Below are positions 1-7,196 of a stretch of 64,000 nucleotides of DNA, piece by piece. The notes under the pieces were generated by a model. That model was not told where the DNA came from. It saw only the letters and a program-made list of their open reading frames with translations, and made no database searches. Origin of the DNA: Pseudomonadota bacterium (lineage in GTDB: Bacteria > Pseudomonadota > Alphaproteobacteria > Rhodobacterales > Rhodobacteraceae); NCBI GenBank assembly GCA_021779835.1, contig JAJXZX010000009.1, positions 1 to 64,000 of the forward strand, written 5' to 3'. The stretch's first letter is position 1. Each line of letters opens with the position of its first letter. A program made the translations under genes and the position numbers.

Positions 1-2
1 GC

Positions 3-131
3 TTTATCGTGCTGCCCAATCAGGTGATGGACGCCCTGCCCTATGTCCTGACCGTCGTTATTCTTGCGGGCTTCGTTGGCAAAGCCATCCCGCCGCGCGC
101 TGGAGGCGAGCCCTATGTCAAAGAACGCTGA
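3..131 (+). CDS. Nucleoside/purine ABC transporter permease, C-terminal end (partial)
   Basis: The window opens inside a gene whose last 42 codons are readable and end in TGA at 129-131. The peptide contains PYVLTVVILAGFVGKA and ends in EPYVKER. A hydrophobic helix followed by a short charged tail of this form is typical of the second permease subunit of BmpA-type nucleoside ABC importers. The stop overlaps the start of the purine nucleoside phosphorylase gene by 17 bases, so the two are probably translationally coupled. That neighbour supports nucleoside uptake followed by phosphorolysis. Only the tail is visible, so substrate assignment is inference from context. Confidence 0.7.
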   Translation, partial: FIVLPNQVMDALPYVLTVVILAGFVGKAIPPRAGGEPYVKER

Positions 132-921
132 AGCCGTCGCTGCGCTGATCCGCGCCCGTGCCGACGACGCGCCGGTGCGGTTGGGGTTGGTGCTGGGCTC
201 TGGCCTTGGGCATCTGGCCGAGGCTGTGAAAGGCGTGGCGATCGACTATGCCGACCTGCCCGGCTTTCCTCATGCGGGTGTGTCCGGGCATAACCCCAAG
301 CTGGTGGTGGGCGATCTGGAGGGGGTGCGCGTGGCCGTATTCGGCGGGCGCGAGCATTATTACGAAAACGGGCGCGCCGATGCGATGCGCTTGCCGCTGG
401 AGGTGCTGAAGGCGCTGGGGGCGGATCAGCTGATCTTGACCAACGCGGCGGGATCGTTCCGCGCCGATATTCCGCCCGGCGATCTGATGCTGCTGTCCGA
501 TCACATCAACTTTTCCGGCCTCAACCCGCTGATCGGCGAGAAAACCGATGCGCGCTTTGTGCCCATGACGGCGGCGCATGACCCCGTGCTGCGCGCCGCA
601 CTGAAAACGGCGGCGGCCGCCTGTAACATTCCCCTGCTGGAGGGGGTTTACGCCTGGTATTCCGGGCCGTCGTTCGAGACGCCCGCCGAAATCCGCGCCA
701 TCCGCACGCTGGGCGCCGATGCCGTCGGCATGTCCACCGTGCCAGAGGTGATCCTTGCGCGCTTCCTTGGCCTGCGCGTCGCCGCGATCTCGACCATCAC
801 CAATATGGCCGCCGGATTAAGCGCGGAAAACATCAGCCACGAGCATACAAAGGCGATGGCCCCACTGGGCGCCGCGAAACTGGAGCGTATTTTGCGAGAA
901 CACTTGCAAAAAATGGAATGA
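115..921 (+). CDS. punA: Purine nucleoside phosphorylase, trimeric class
   Basis: Cytosolic phosphorolysis of purine nucleosides to the free base plus (deoxy)ribose-1-phosphate. The 268-residue protein has the N-terminal phosphate-binding loop VLGSGLG, the GGREHYYENG segment, LTNAAGSFR, the purine-site segment YSGPSFETPAE and the GMSTVPE motif, all in the order expected for the PNP/MTAP family and at its usual length. The ATG at 115 was chosen over an upstream TTG at 64 because GGAGG lies 8 bases before it. The start overlaps the end of the upstream permease gene. A second, hexameric-type PNP (deoD) lies at 9.8 kb, so the window carries both phosphorylase classes. Codons here favour G in third position, unlike plus-strand genes in most of the window. 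Confidence 0.9.
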   Translation: MSKNAEAVAALIRARADDAPVRLGLVLGSGLGHLAEAVKGVAIDYADLPGFPHAGVSGHNPKLVVGDLEGVRVAVFGGREHYYENGRADAMRLPLEVLKALGADQLILTNAAGSFRADIPPGDLMLLSDHINFSGLNPLIGEKTDARFVPMTAAHDPVLRAALKTAAAACNIPLLEGVYAWYSGPSFETPAEIRAIRTLGADAVGMSTVPEVILARFLGLRVAAISTITNMAAGLSAENISHEHTKAMAPLGAAKLERILREHLQKME

Positions 922-1006
922 GTGTTAGGTCTCGATCCTCACTATTCCTGACACCGGTCCTTGCCTGACAAGCTGGACCCCCCGCCCAGCGGCAAAGCGC
1001 CACGAC

Positions 1007-1939
1007 ATGCAGATTTTCCTGCCCATCGCGGATGTATCCGTCAACGCGTTCCTGCTGCTAGGAATTGGCAGCGGGGTTGGTCTGTTGTCGGGCATTTTCG
1101 GCGTTGGCGGCGGCTTCATGATCACGCCCCTTCTGCTTTTCATTGGCATCCCGCCCGGCGTCGCGGTTGCCACCGGTGCCAATCAGGTGGTCGCGGCTTC
1201 GGTTTCCGGGCTGATGGTCCACATACGCCGCAAAACCGTTGATTTCCGCATGGGCACCGTGCTGCTGCTGTCGGGCTTTGTCGGCTCGACTGCCGGTATC
1301 TATGTCTTTGAACTGATGAAGGAGGCCGGGCAGACAGAGCTGTTCGTGCAGCTATCCTACGTGTTTTTCATGGGCGCCATCGGGTCGATGATGTTTCAAG
1401 AAAGCCTGCGCGCCATCCTGCGCGCCCGCAGGCACCTTGCGGCAGGCACCACCCCGCCCCCGGCACGGGACAAGCACACTTGGGTGCATCGCTGGCCGCT
1501 GAAAATGAAATTCCGCACCTCGGGCCTTTATATCAGCGTGATCCCTCCGATTCTTATCGGGCTTGGCGTCGGCTTTCTGTCGGCTGCGATGGGGGTTGGC
1601 GGTGGCTTCATCGTGGTGCCCGCGATGATCTACATCCTTGGCATGAATACCAAGGTGGTGGTTGGCACCTCGCTGTTCCAGATCATCTTCGTCACCGCCT
1701 ATTCGGTGATGGCCCATGCGATCACCAGCCAATCGGTCGATATGGCGCTGGCGGTTCTTTTGATCGTCGGCGGCGTGATCGGGGCGCAAATCGGCACCAT
1801 CATCGGCTTCCGACTCAAGGCGGAACAGCTGCGCATCCTGCTGGCGATTATCGTGCTTGCGGTCAGCCTCAAGATCGCGCTCGACATGGTGCTGACCCCG
1901 TCAGAGCTTTACACCGTGACCACGGTCGGCCTGCGATGA
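1007..1939 (+). CDS. TauE/SafE family sulfite/organic anion exporter
   Basis: Predicted inner-membrane exporter of 310 residues with eight or so hydrophobic segments arranged as two related halves. Each half opens with the family's glycine-rich signature: GIFGVGGGFMITP near residue 30 and AAMGVGGGFIVVPAM near residue 200. These are the paired TauE/SafE motifs. The family exports sulfite, sulfoacetate or similar small anions, and the substrate cannot be read from sequence. The stop codon overlaps the start of the next gene (ATGA), and that partner, TIGR02186, is a regular companion of this transporter in alphaproteobacteria, so the two probably form one functional unit. Confidence 0.85.
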   Translation: MQIFLPIADVSVNAFLLLGIGSGVGLLSGIFGVGGGFMITPLLLFIGIPPGVAVATGANQVVAASVSGLMVHIRRKTVDFRMGTVLLLSGFVGSTAGIYVFELMKEAGQTELFVQLSYVFFMGAIGSMMFQESLRAILRARRHLAAGTTPPPARDKHTWVHRWPLKMKFRTSGLYISVIPPILIGLGVGFLSAAMGVGGGFIVVPAMIYILGMNTKVVVGTSLFQIIFVTAYSVMAHAITSQSVDMALAVLLIVGGVIGAQIGTIIGFRLKAEQLRILLAIIVLAVSLKIALDMVLTPSELYTVTTVGLR

Positions 1940-2706
1940 TCGCGCGCTCCCTCCGCATCATCGCACTGATTGGCGCGCTGGCGTTGCCCGCCTCTGCGGC
2001 GGAACAGGTCGTGGCCGGTCTGTCGGACAATCAGATTGCCATCACCGCGACGTTCAACGGGTCAGAGATTTTGGTGTTCGGTGCCGTCAAACGCGACACT
2101 CCGGTGCCGCCGGGCCCGCCGCTTCAGGTCATCGTCACGCTGCAAGGACCGGCGACCCCGGTCAATGTGCGCAAAAAAGGCCACGAGCTCGGCATCTGGG
2201 TGAATACTGCAAGCGTGCGTATCAACAGTGCGCCCAGCTTTTACGCCATCGCGACCTCTGACCTTATGCCGCGGGTGCTGTCCGCGACCGACGATCTGCG
2301 CTATCACGTCTCTATCCCGCAAGTGATCGGCACCGTTGGCACCGCCAGCATGGCCCCCGACGCGCCCAGCTTTGTCGAGGCACTGATCCGTATCCGCAAG
2401 GAAGAGGGGCTGTATGTGCTGGATGAGGGCGCGGTAGAGGTGGATCAGTCCACACTGTTCCGCACCCGCATCAAACTGCCCGCAAACCTGACCGAGGGGC
2501 GCTATAAAGCGCGTATCTTCCTGACGCGCGACGGCCATGTCATCGCGGAACACGACACCGGCGTTTTCGTGCGCAAGGCGGGGTTGGAGCGGTGGCTGTA
2601 TCAACTCGCCAAGCAGCAGGCGGCGATTTATGGCTTTCTGTCGCTGGTGATCGCGGTCGTGGCGGGCTGGCTCGCCTCGGCCGCGTTCCGCCTGTTCAAA
2701 CGCTGA
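1936..2706 (+). CDS. TIGR02186 family membrane-anchored protein
   Basis: A 256-residue protein with an N-terminal signal peptide (ALALPASAA, cleavage near residue 21), a periplasmic beta-rich domain and one C-terminal transmembrane helix near residues 229-250, followed by a short cytoplasmic tail. It matches the TIGR02186 family, whose biochemical function is not known. The ATG overlaps the stop of the TauE/SafE gene by four bases, which implies translational coupling. From context I infer an accessory role for the exporter, for example substrate capture or gating in the periplasm. A longer in-frame reading starts at 1480, but it lies within the transporter gene and is not credible. Confidence 0.8.
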   Translation: MIARSLRIIALIGALALPASAAEQVVAGLSDNQIAITATFNGSEILVFGAVKRDTPVPPGPPLQVIVTLQGPATPVNVRKKGHELGIWVNTASVRINSAPSFYAIATSDLMPRVLSATDDLRYHVSIPQVIGTVGTASMAPDAPSFVEALIRIRKEEGLYVLDEGAVEVDQSTLFRTRIKLPANLTEGRYKARIFLTRDGHVIAEHDTGVFVRKAGLERWLYQLAKQQAAIYGFLSLVIAVVAGWLASAAFRLFKR

Positions 2707-2718
2707 AGCGCCAGCGGG

Positions 2719-3456
2719 TCAGCCGCGCCCGACAAACGGCATCTTGGTCGCCATGATCGTCATGAACTGCACATTGGTCGAAAGCGGAAGCATCGCCATA
2801 TGCAGCACTGCCGAGGCGACCTCCTCCGCGTCCATCATCGCTTCGACGCGGATCTGACCATCGGCTTGCGGCACGCCCTTGGCCATTTTGGCGGCGAGGT
2901 CTGTCATCGCATTGCCGATATCGATCTGCCCGCAGGCGATGTCGAACGGGCGCCCGTCCAGCGACAGCGTCTTGGTCAGCCCGGTAATCGCGTGTTTCGT
3001 CGTGGTATAGGCGACCGAGCCCGGGCGCGGCGCGTGCGCGGAAATAGAGCCGTTGTTGATGATGCGCCCGCCTTGCGGGCTTTGCGCGCGCATATGGCGA
3101 AAGGCGGCGCGGGCGCAAAAGAACATGCCGTTCAGGTTGATCGCCACGGTGTCGGTCCAATCCGCCAGCGGGATCTCATCAATCAGCCCTGCCGGGCGTG
3201 AAATGCCTGCGTTGTTGAACAGCGCATCGATGCGACCAAAGCGGCGCGCGGCGGTGGCGAAAGCATCGTCCACCGCCGTCGCATCCGCCACGTCGCAGGG
3301 AAACGCCAGCGCGCCGGGATGGGCCGCGGCAATCTCGTTCAGCGGCTCGGCGCGCCGCGCGATCATGCCGACGTTCCAGCCCGCGCCAAGGAATTTCAGC
3401 GCGGTGGCGCGACCGATGCCCGCACTCGCGCCGGTGACGAGGATGGTGCGCGTCAT
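2719..3456 (-). CDS. SDR family oxidoreductase
   Basis: Classical short-chain dehydrogenase/reductase of 245 residues. Visible are the N-terminal cofactor loop TGASAGIG (residues 8-15), the NNAG motif, and a catalytic Ser-Tyr-Lys set with YTTTK near residues 149-153. The arginine pair RR after the second beta strand suggests a preference for NADP(H), which is inference. The substrate is unknown. The stop faces the end of the TIGR02186 gene 12 bases away (convergent). Downstream in transcription there is no further same-strand gene; immediately upstream is the RAM-domain protein, one base apart, so the two are probably co-transcribed. Confidence 0.85.
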   Translation of the reverse strand: MTRTILVTGASAGIGRATALKFLGAGWNVGMIARRAEPLNEIAAAHPGALAFPCDVADATAVDDAFATAARRFGRIDALFNNAGISRPAGLIDEIPLADWTDTVAINLNGMFFCARAAFRHMRAQSPQGGRIINNGSISAHAPRPGSVAYTTTKHAITGLTKTLSLDGRPFDIACGQIDIGNAMTDLAAKMAKGVPQADGQIRVEAMMDAEEVASAVLHMAMLPLSTNVQFMTIMATKMPFVGRG

Positions 3457-3457
3457 G

Positions 3458-3697
3458 TCAAAACGCCTTGAACGTCATAGTGGTCAGGGTCCGCACGATA
3501 TCGGGAATGTCGAACAGCTTTTCCGACAGGAAGTGGCCCACATCCTGATCGGCGGGGATATAGACCTTGGCCAGCAAGTCATATTCGCCAGAGGTCGAGT
3601 AAAGCTCGCTGACCACCTCGCGGTCATAGATCGCATCGGCAACCGCGTAGGTCTTGCCGGGGGTGCAGCGGAACTGAACAAAGACGGCACGCATCAT
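3458..3697 (-). CDS. Stand-alone Lrp/AsnC ligand-binding (RAM) domain protein
   Basis: A 79-residue protein corresponding to only the effector-binding RAM half of Lrp/AsnC regulators, with no helix-turn-helix. It shows the typical beta-alpha-beta-beta-alpha-beta core, including the GEYDLLAKV segment near the middle and the D-I-V-R-T-L-T-T-M end. Such proteins form decamers and bind amino acids or small ligands; some modulate full-length Lrp paralogs. The start is one of two adjacent ATG codons, and a GAGGAG lies 6 bases upstream of the first. It ends one base before the SDR gene start on the same strand, suggesting one transcript. Confidence 0.85.
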   Translation of the reverse strand: MMRAVFVQFRCTPGKTYAVADAIYDREVVSELYSTSGEYDLLAKVYIPADQDVGHFLSEKLFDIPDIVRTLTTMTFKAF

Positions 3698-3764
3698 GGA
3701 CTCTCCTCTCGGGTTTGCGGCAAAGACTAAGGCCTGCGCGCCGAGGGTGCCAGAGCGTTTCGCG

Positions 3765-5285
3765 CTACTCTGCCTCCAGCGCCAGCGCGGCGGTCGGGAC
3801 GATCAGATCGGCGATCCCCAACGGCACCGTGGGCCGCGCCAGACGGTTCCGCACCACCCACAGCAGACGTTTTTCCGCCCGCGTGATCGCGACATAGGCC
3901 AGCCGTTTCCACAGCGCCACGCCCGCCTCTGTCCGCCCCGCTTGCGCGGCGGCGTAAAGGTCGGGGGCAAAGACCTGCACGGTTTCCCACTGGCTGCCTT
4001 GCGCTTTGTGGATCGTCACCGCCGCGCCATGCAGAAAGGCGGCCCCCATACGGGCGGCGAAAGGGATGAAGGGTTCCTCTTCATCCGGAAGTTCAATCTT
4101 GATGATCGACGCCGCCGACACCTGCGGCTGTTCGGCGCCCACCACATGCAGCTTGGAAAAACCCGGCTTGTTGCCCGGCCCAAGGTAGATCACCTGCGCG
4201 CCCTTGATCAGGCCGCGCGCCTCCAGATCAATGCGCTTTTTGCGGTGTTTCAGCGGCAACTCGATGCCGTCACAAATCAGCGGCTCGCCCGGCAACAGCT
4301 CATCGAGCGGCGCATCGTAGGCAGCGCGAAAGGCGGTAATCAGGCGGATGCGCGTGGCATTGCGCCAGACCAGAACCGGGCTGCGCGCCATCAGTTCCGC
4401 CTCAACCCGCTGCGCCACCACCACACGGTCATCGCGGCGGGCGGCATCCTCGATCATCCGCTCGAACGTGTGGAAATCAAGGTCGGGGTCGCCCAGCGCG
4501 TGCGCCAGATCAAGGATCGGGTTATCCTCGGCCTGCCGGTGAATGCGGTGGAGGACAAGGCGACGGCTTTCGGGCAGCTTGTCGAACACCATCTCGCCAG
4601 AGGCGCCCACGGGCGCCAACTGCGCCGGGTCGCCAAACAGCACCAGCGTCGGGAAAATCTCTTTTAAATCATCCAGTTGTCGTTCATCCAGCATAGAGCT
4701 TTCGTCGACAAAGCCGATGTCCAGCGGCTCTTCCCGGCGTTTCCAGCCTTGGATGAAATCCGACCCGCGCAACCCCGCCGCCGCCAGCGCACCAGGGATG
4801 GATTTCACCTGATCGTAGAACGCCTTGGCCCGGTCCAGCGCCAGATCGGTCAGCCCCTCAACAACCGGACGCTCGCCATTGCCCGCCAGCCATTCGGCGA
4901 TCTTTTCATACTGCGGGTCATAGACCGGCGTATAAAGAATACGGTGGATCGTCGTCGCCGGCACCCCACGCGAGCGTAGGACCGAGGCCGCCTTGTTAGT
5001 CGGCGCCAAAATCGCCAGCGTGCGGCGATCCTTGCGCCGCCGCCCCTCGTAATCACCCGAGACGGTATCCACCCCCGCCTCTGACAGCGCCTTGTATAAC
5101 TGGGCCAGCAGCATGGTTTTGCCCGACCCCGCCTTGCCCACCACGGCCAGAACCGAGGGCTTGCCTCCCGCCTCTGGCGAGAGCAGCGCGTTGTCCAGAT
5201 CAACGCCCGCCCCGCGCAGCACTTCGGCTACGCGGTCCCAGGCGTCGGCCTGATCTTTGGAAAATTGCAAGGCTGGCACGGACAT
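3765..5285 (-). CDS. RecD-like superfamily 1 ATP-dependent DNA helicase
   Basis: Predicted 5'-3' DNA helicase of 506 residues related to RecD and phage Dda. The Walker A loop GKAGSGKT is near residues 50-57, the Walker B/DExx box reads VDESSM near residue 185, and the C-terminal UvrD_C_2 part carries TIHKAQGSQW followed by VAITRAEKRLLW, the motifs that couple ATP hydrolysis to DNA movement. It lacks the N-terminal RecBCD-interaction domain of RecD, so it is not the exonuclease V subunit. The role is presumably in DNA repair or replication restart. It is monocistronic as far as can be seen, with the divergent RAM gene about 65 bases beyond its stop. Confidence 0.85.
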   Translation of the reverse strand: MSVPALQFSKDQADAWDRVAEVLRGAGVDLDNALLSPEAGGKPSVLAVVGKAGSGKTMLLAQLYKALSEAGVDTVSGDYEGRRRKDRRTLAILAPTNKAASVLRSRGVPATTIHRILYTPVYDPQYEKIAEWLAGNGERPVVEGLTDLALDRAKAFYDQVKSIPGALAAAGLRGSDFIQGWKRREEPLDIGFVDESSMLDERQLDDLKEIFPTLVLFGDPAQLAPVGASGEMVFDKLPESRRLVLHRIHRQAEDNPILDLAHALGDPDLDFHTFERMIEDAARRDDRVVVAQRVEAELMARSPVLVWRNATRIRLITAFRAAYDAPLDELLPGEPLICDGIELPLKHRKKRIDLEARGLIKGAQVIYLGPGNKPGFSKLHVVGAEQPQVSAASIIKIELPDEEEPFIPFAARMGAAFLHGAAVTIHKAQGSQWETVQVFAPDLYAAAQAGRTEAGVALWKRLAYVAITRAEKRLLWVVRNRLARPTVPLGIADLIVPTAALALEAE

Positions 5286-5333
5286 GCGCCGGACCTTAAA
5301 GGCTTGAGTGGACGAGTGCCAGTGGCGAAGCGG

Positions 5334-5516
5334 TCAGCCAGAGCCCCGATAAGGCTGCGCCTCTGCCTCCACCCGCACAGGCCCGCGCGCGGCGGCAACC
5401 TCTGCCCGCGCGACGCGCTGCGCCTCTTCGGTCTTGGCGGCAAGGGCGATCAGCCCATGCTGCATCGCATAGACCCGCAAATCCGCAAGCACCTCAAAAA
5501 TCCATTCGTGACGCAT
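5334..5516 (-). CDS. Small conserved hypothetical protein
   Basis: A 60-residue protein beginning MRHEWIFEVLADLR, an amphipathic helical stretch, followed by an alanine/glutamate-rich helix and a basic, proline-containing tail. I recognise this as a short protein of unknown function found in Rhodobacterales genomes, with the same N-terminus. A start four codons upstream (5528) is also possible; no strong ribosome binding site separates the two. It lies on the same strand as the helicase, about 50 bases upstream of it, and may share its promoter. No function is proposed. Confidence 0.6.
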   Translation of the reverse strand: MRHEWIFEVLADLRVYAMQHGLIALAAKTEEAQRVARAEVAAARGPVRVEAEAQPYRGSG

Positions 5517-5633
5517 AGCACCGCCCATCTGTTTGCCCGATTAGCAGGGGTGCAAACTTAACATCCGACTAACGCCAGATGGTGCGGGGCCAATGAACTG
5601 GGGACATGCGCAAAAAGCGGTGGAAAACTCCAC

Positions 5634-6926
5634 TTAACGCCCGACGCTCGCCTCCAACGCATCCTCAAACGTGCGCAAGCCGGTGCGCGGGCTTTGCACC
5701 AGCACCGCCATGTTGCCGGGCTTGTGCTGGTTGCGGCGCATCTTCATATGCGCGGCCGGGATTTCCTGCCACGGGAACACCTCCGACATCGCCGGATCAA
5801 GACGCCGCTCCAGCATCAGCTTGTTCGCCGCCGCCGCCTGTTTCAGGTTGGCAAAGTGCGACCCCTGCACCCGCTTCTGGTGCATCCACAGATAGCGCAC
5901 GTCGAACGTCAGGTTATAGCCCGTGGTGCCTGCACAAATCACCACCATGCCGCCGCGTTTCACCACGAAAACCGAGACCGGAAAAGTCGCCTCGCCGGGG
6001 TGTTCGAACACCATATCGACGTTGTTGCCCTTGCCGGTGATATCCCAGATCGCCTTGCCGAATTTGCGCGTCTCGTTGAACCACGCCTTGTATTCCGGCG
6101 TGTTCACCGTGGGCATCTGGCCCCAGCAGTTGAAATCCTTGCGGTTAATCACTCCCTTGGCGCCCATCGACATGACAAACTCGCGCTTGTCTTCCTCCGA
6201 GATCACGCCGATCGCATTGGCCCCCGCCGCGTTAACCAGTTGGATCGCATAAGACCCCAAGCCCCCCGACGCCCCCCACACCAGCACGTTATCGCCGGGC
6301 TTCAGGATATGCGGGCGATGGCCGAACAGCATCCGGTAAGCCGTCGCCAGCGTCAGGGTGTAGCAAGCGCTTTCCTCCCACGTCAGGTGGCGCGGGCGCG
6401 GCATCAACTGCTGCGCCTGCACCCGCGTGAACTGCGAAAAACTGCCGTCCGGCGTCTCGTATCCCCAGATGCGCTGCGAGGGCGAGAACATCGGGTCGCC
6501 GCCGTTGCATTCCTCGTCATCGCCGTCGTCTTGGTTGCAGTGGATCACCACCTCATCGCCGACCTTCCAGCGTTTCACCTTGTCGCCCACCGCCCAAACG
6601 ATGCCCGACGCATCCGAACCGGCGATGTGATAGGGCGAGCCGTGGCCATCAAACGGGCTGATTGGGGTGCCAAGCGCGGCCCAGACGCCGTTATAGTTAA
6701 CGCCCGCCGCCATCACCATCACCAGCACTTCGTGGCTGTCGATCTTCCAGGTATCGACCACCTCGACCAGCATCGAGGTATCAGGCTCGCCATGCCGTTC
6801 GCGCCGGATCGTCCAAGCATACATCTTGGCCGGGACGTGACCCAGGGGCGGCATCTCGCCCACTTCATAGAGGTCTTTCACCGGAGCCTCGTAAGGGACA
6901 ATCGCGCGGGCGGTATCAAGGGCCAT
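5634..6926 (-). CDS. ccrA: Crotonyl-CoA carboxylase/reductase
   Basis: Key enzyme of the ethylmalonyl-CoA pathway: NADPH-dependent reductive carboxylation of crotonyl-CoA to (2S)-ethylmalonyl-CoA. The 430-residue protein is a medium-chain dehydrogenase/reductase with the family's insertions, an N-terminal GEMPPLGHVPAKMYAW segment, the GASGGLGSYAIQ cofactor loop, and the FVVKRGGMVVICAGTTGYN segment. The ATG at 6926 is preferred because AAGGAGG lies 6 bases upstream; an in-frame extension to 7022 has no such signal. It is divergent from ecm, the next but one enzyme of the pathway, across a 270-base shared control region. Confidence in the assignment is high because of near-motif identity to characterised Ccr. 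Confidence 0.95.
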   Translation of the reverse strand: MALDTARAIVPYEAPVKDLYEVGEMPPLGHVPAKMYAWTIRRERHGEPDTSMLVEVVDTWKIDSHEVLVMVMAAGVNYNGVWAALGTPISPFDGHGSPYHIAGSDASGIVWAVGDKVKRWKVGDEVVIHCNQDDGDDEECNGGDPMFSPSQRIWGYETPDGSFSQFTRVQAQQLMPRPRHLTWEESACYTLTLATAYRMLFGHRPHILKPGDNVLVWGASGGLGSYAIQLVNAAGANAIGVISEEDKREFVMSMGAKGVINRKDFNCWGQMPTVNTPEYKAWFNETRKFGKAIWDITGKGNNVDMVFEHPGEATFPVSVFVVKRGGMVVICAGTTGYNLTFDVRYLWMHQKRVQGSHFANLKQAAAANKLMLERRLDPAMSEVFPWQEIPAAHMKMRRNQHKPGNMAVLVQSPRTGLRTFEDALEASVGR

Positions 6927-7196
6927 CAGAGCCTCCTTCGGCAGGTCGCGCCGCATCGCAGAATCAACGCGGGCTTCAGGGATGAAATACCTATAGCAAA
7001 GCAAGATTGCAACGCGGATCACGAAGTTTTTGTAATTTTATGACGCGACAAAATCACGGAAATACAAAAAACCCTATGTTTACAGCAGCCTTCGCACATG
7101 CCACCCCGCGCCGCGTCGCGGCGAATTGACAAGGACATAATGTTTTCCATATGAAGTCCATCAGGCAATAAAGTTACCCACCCTCGCGAGGCCCCG
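6927..7196. promoter_or_regulatory. Shared ccrA/ecm divergent control region with inverted repeat
   Basis: The 270 bases between the two divergent starts contain an AT-rich stretch in an otherwise GC-rich context. Its core is an imperfect inverted repeat: GTTTTTGTAATTT at 7026-7038 and its near-complement AAATACAAAAAAC at 7060-7072, with a second inner pair (ATTTT and AAAAT) between them. The position suits an operator serving both promoters. In related bacteria ccr expression is controlled by acetate-responsive regulators such as RamB in Paracoccus. Whether this site belongs to such a regulator cannot be told from sequence. Confidence 0.5.

Noticed and set aside
5694-7043. 449-codon frame antisense to ccrA
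   Set aside because: Shadow of ccrA; His/Arg-rich without family signals.
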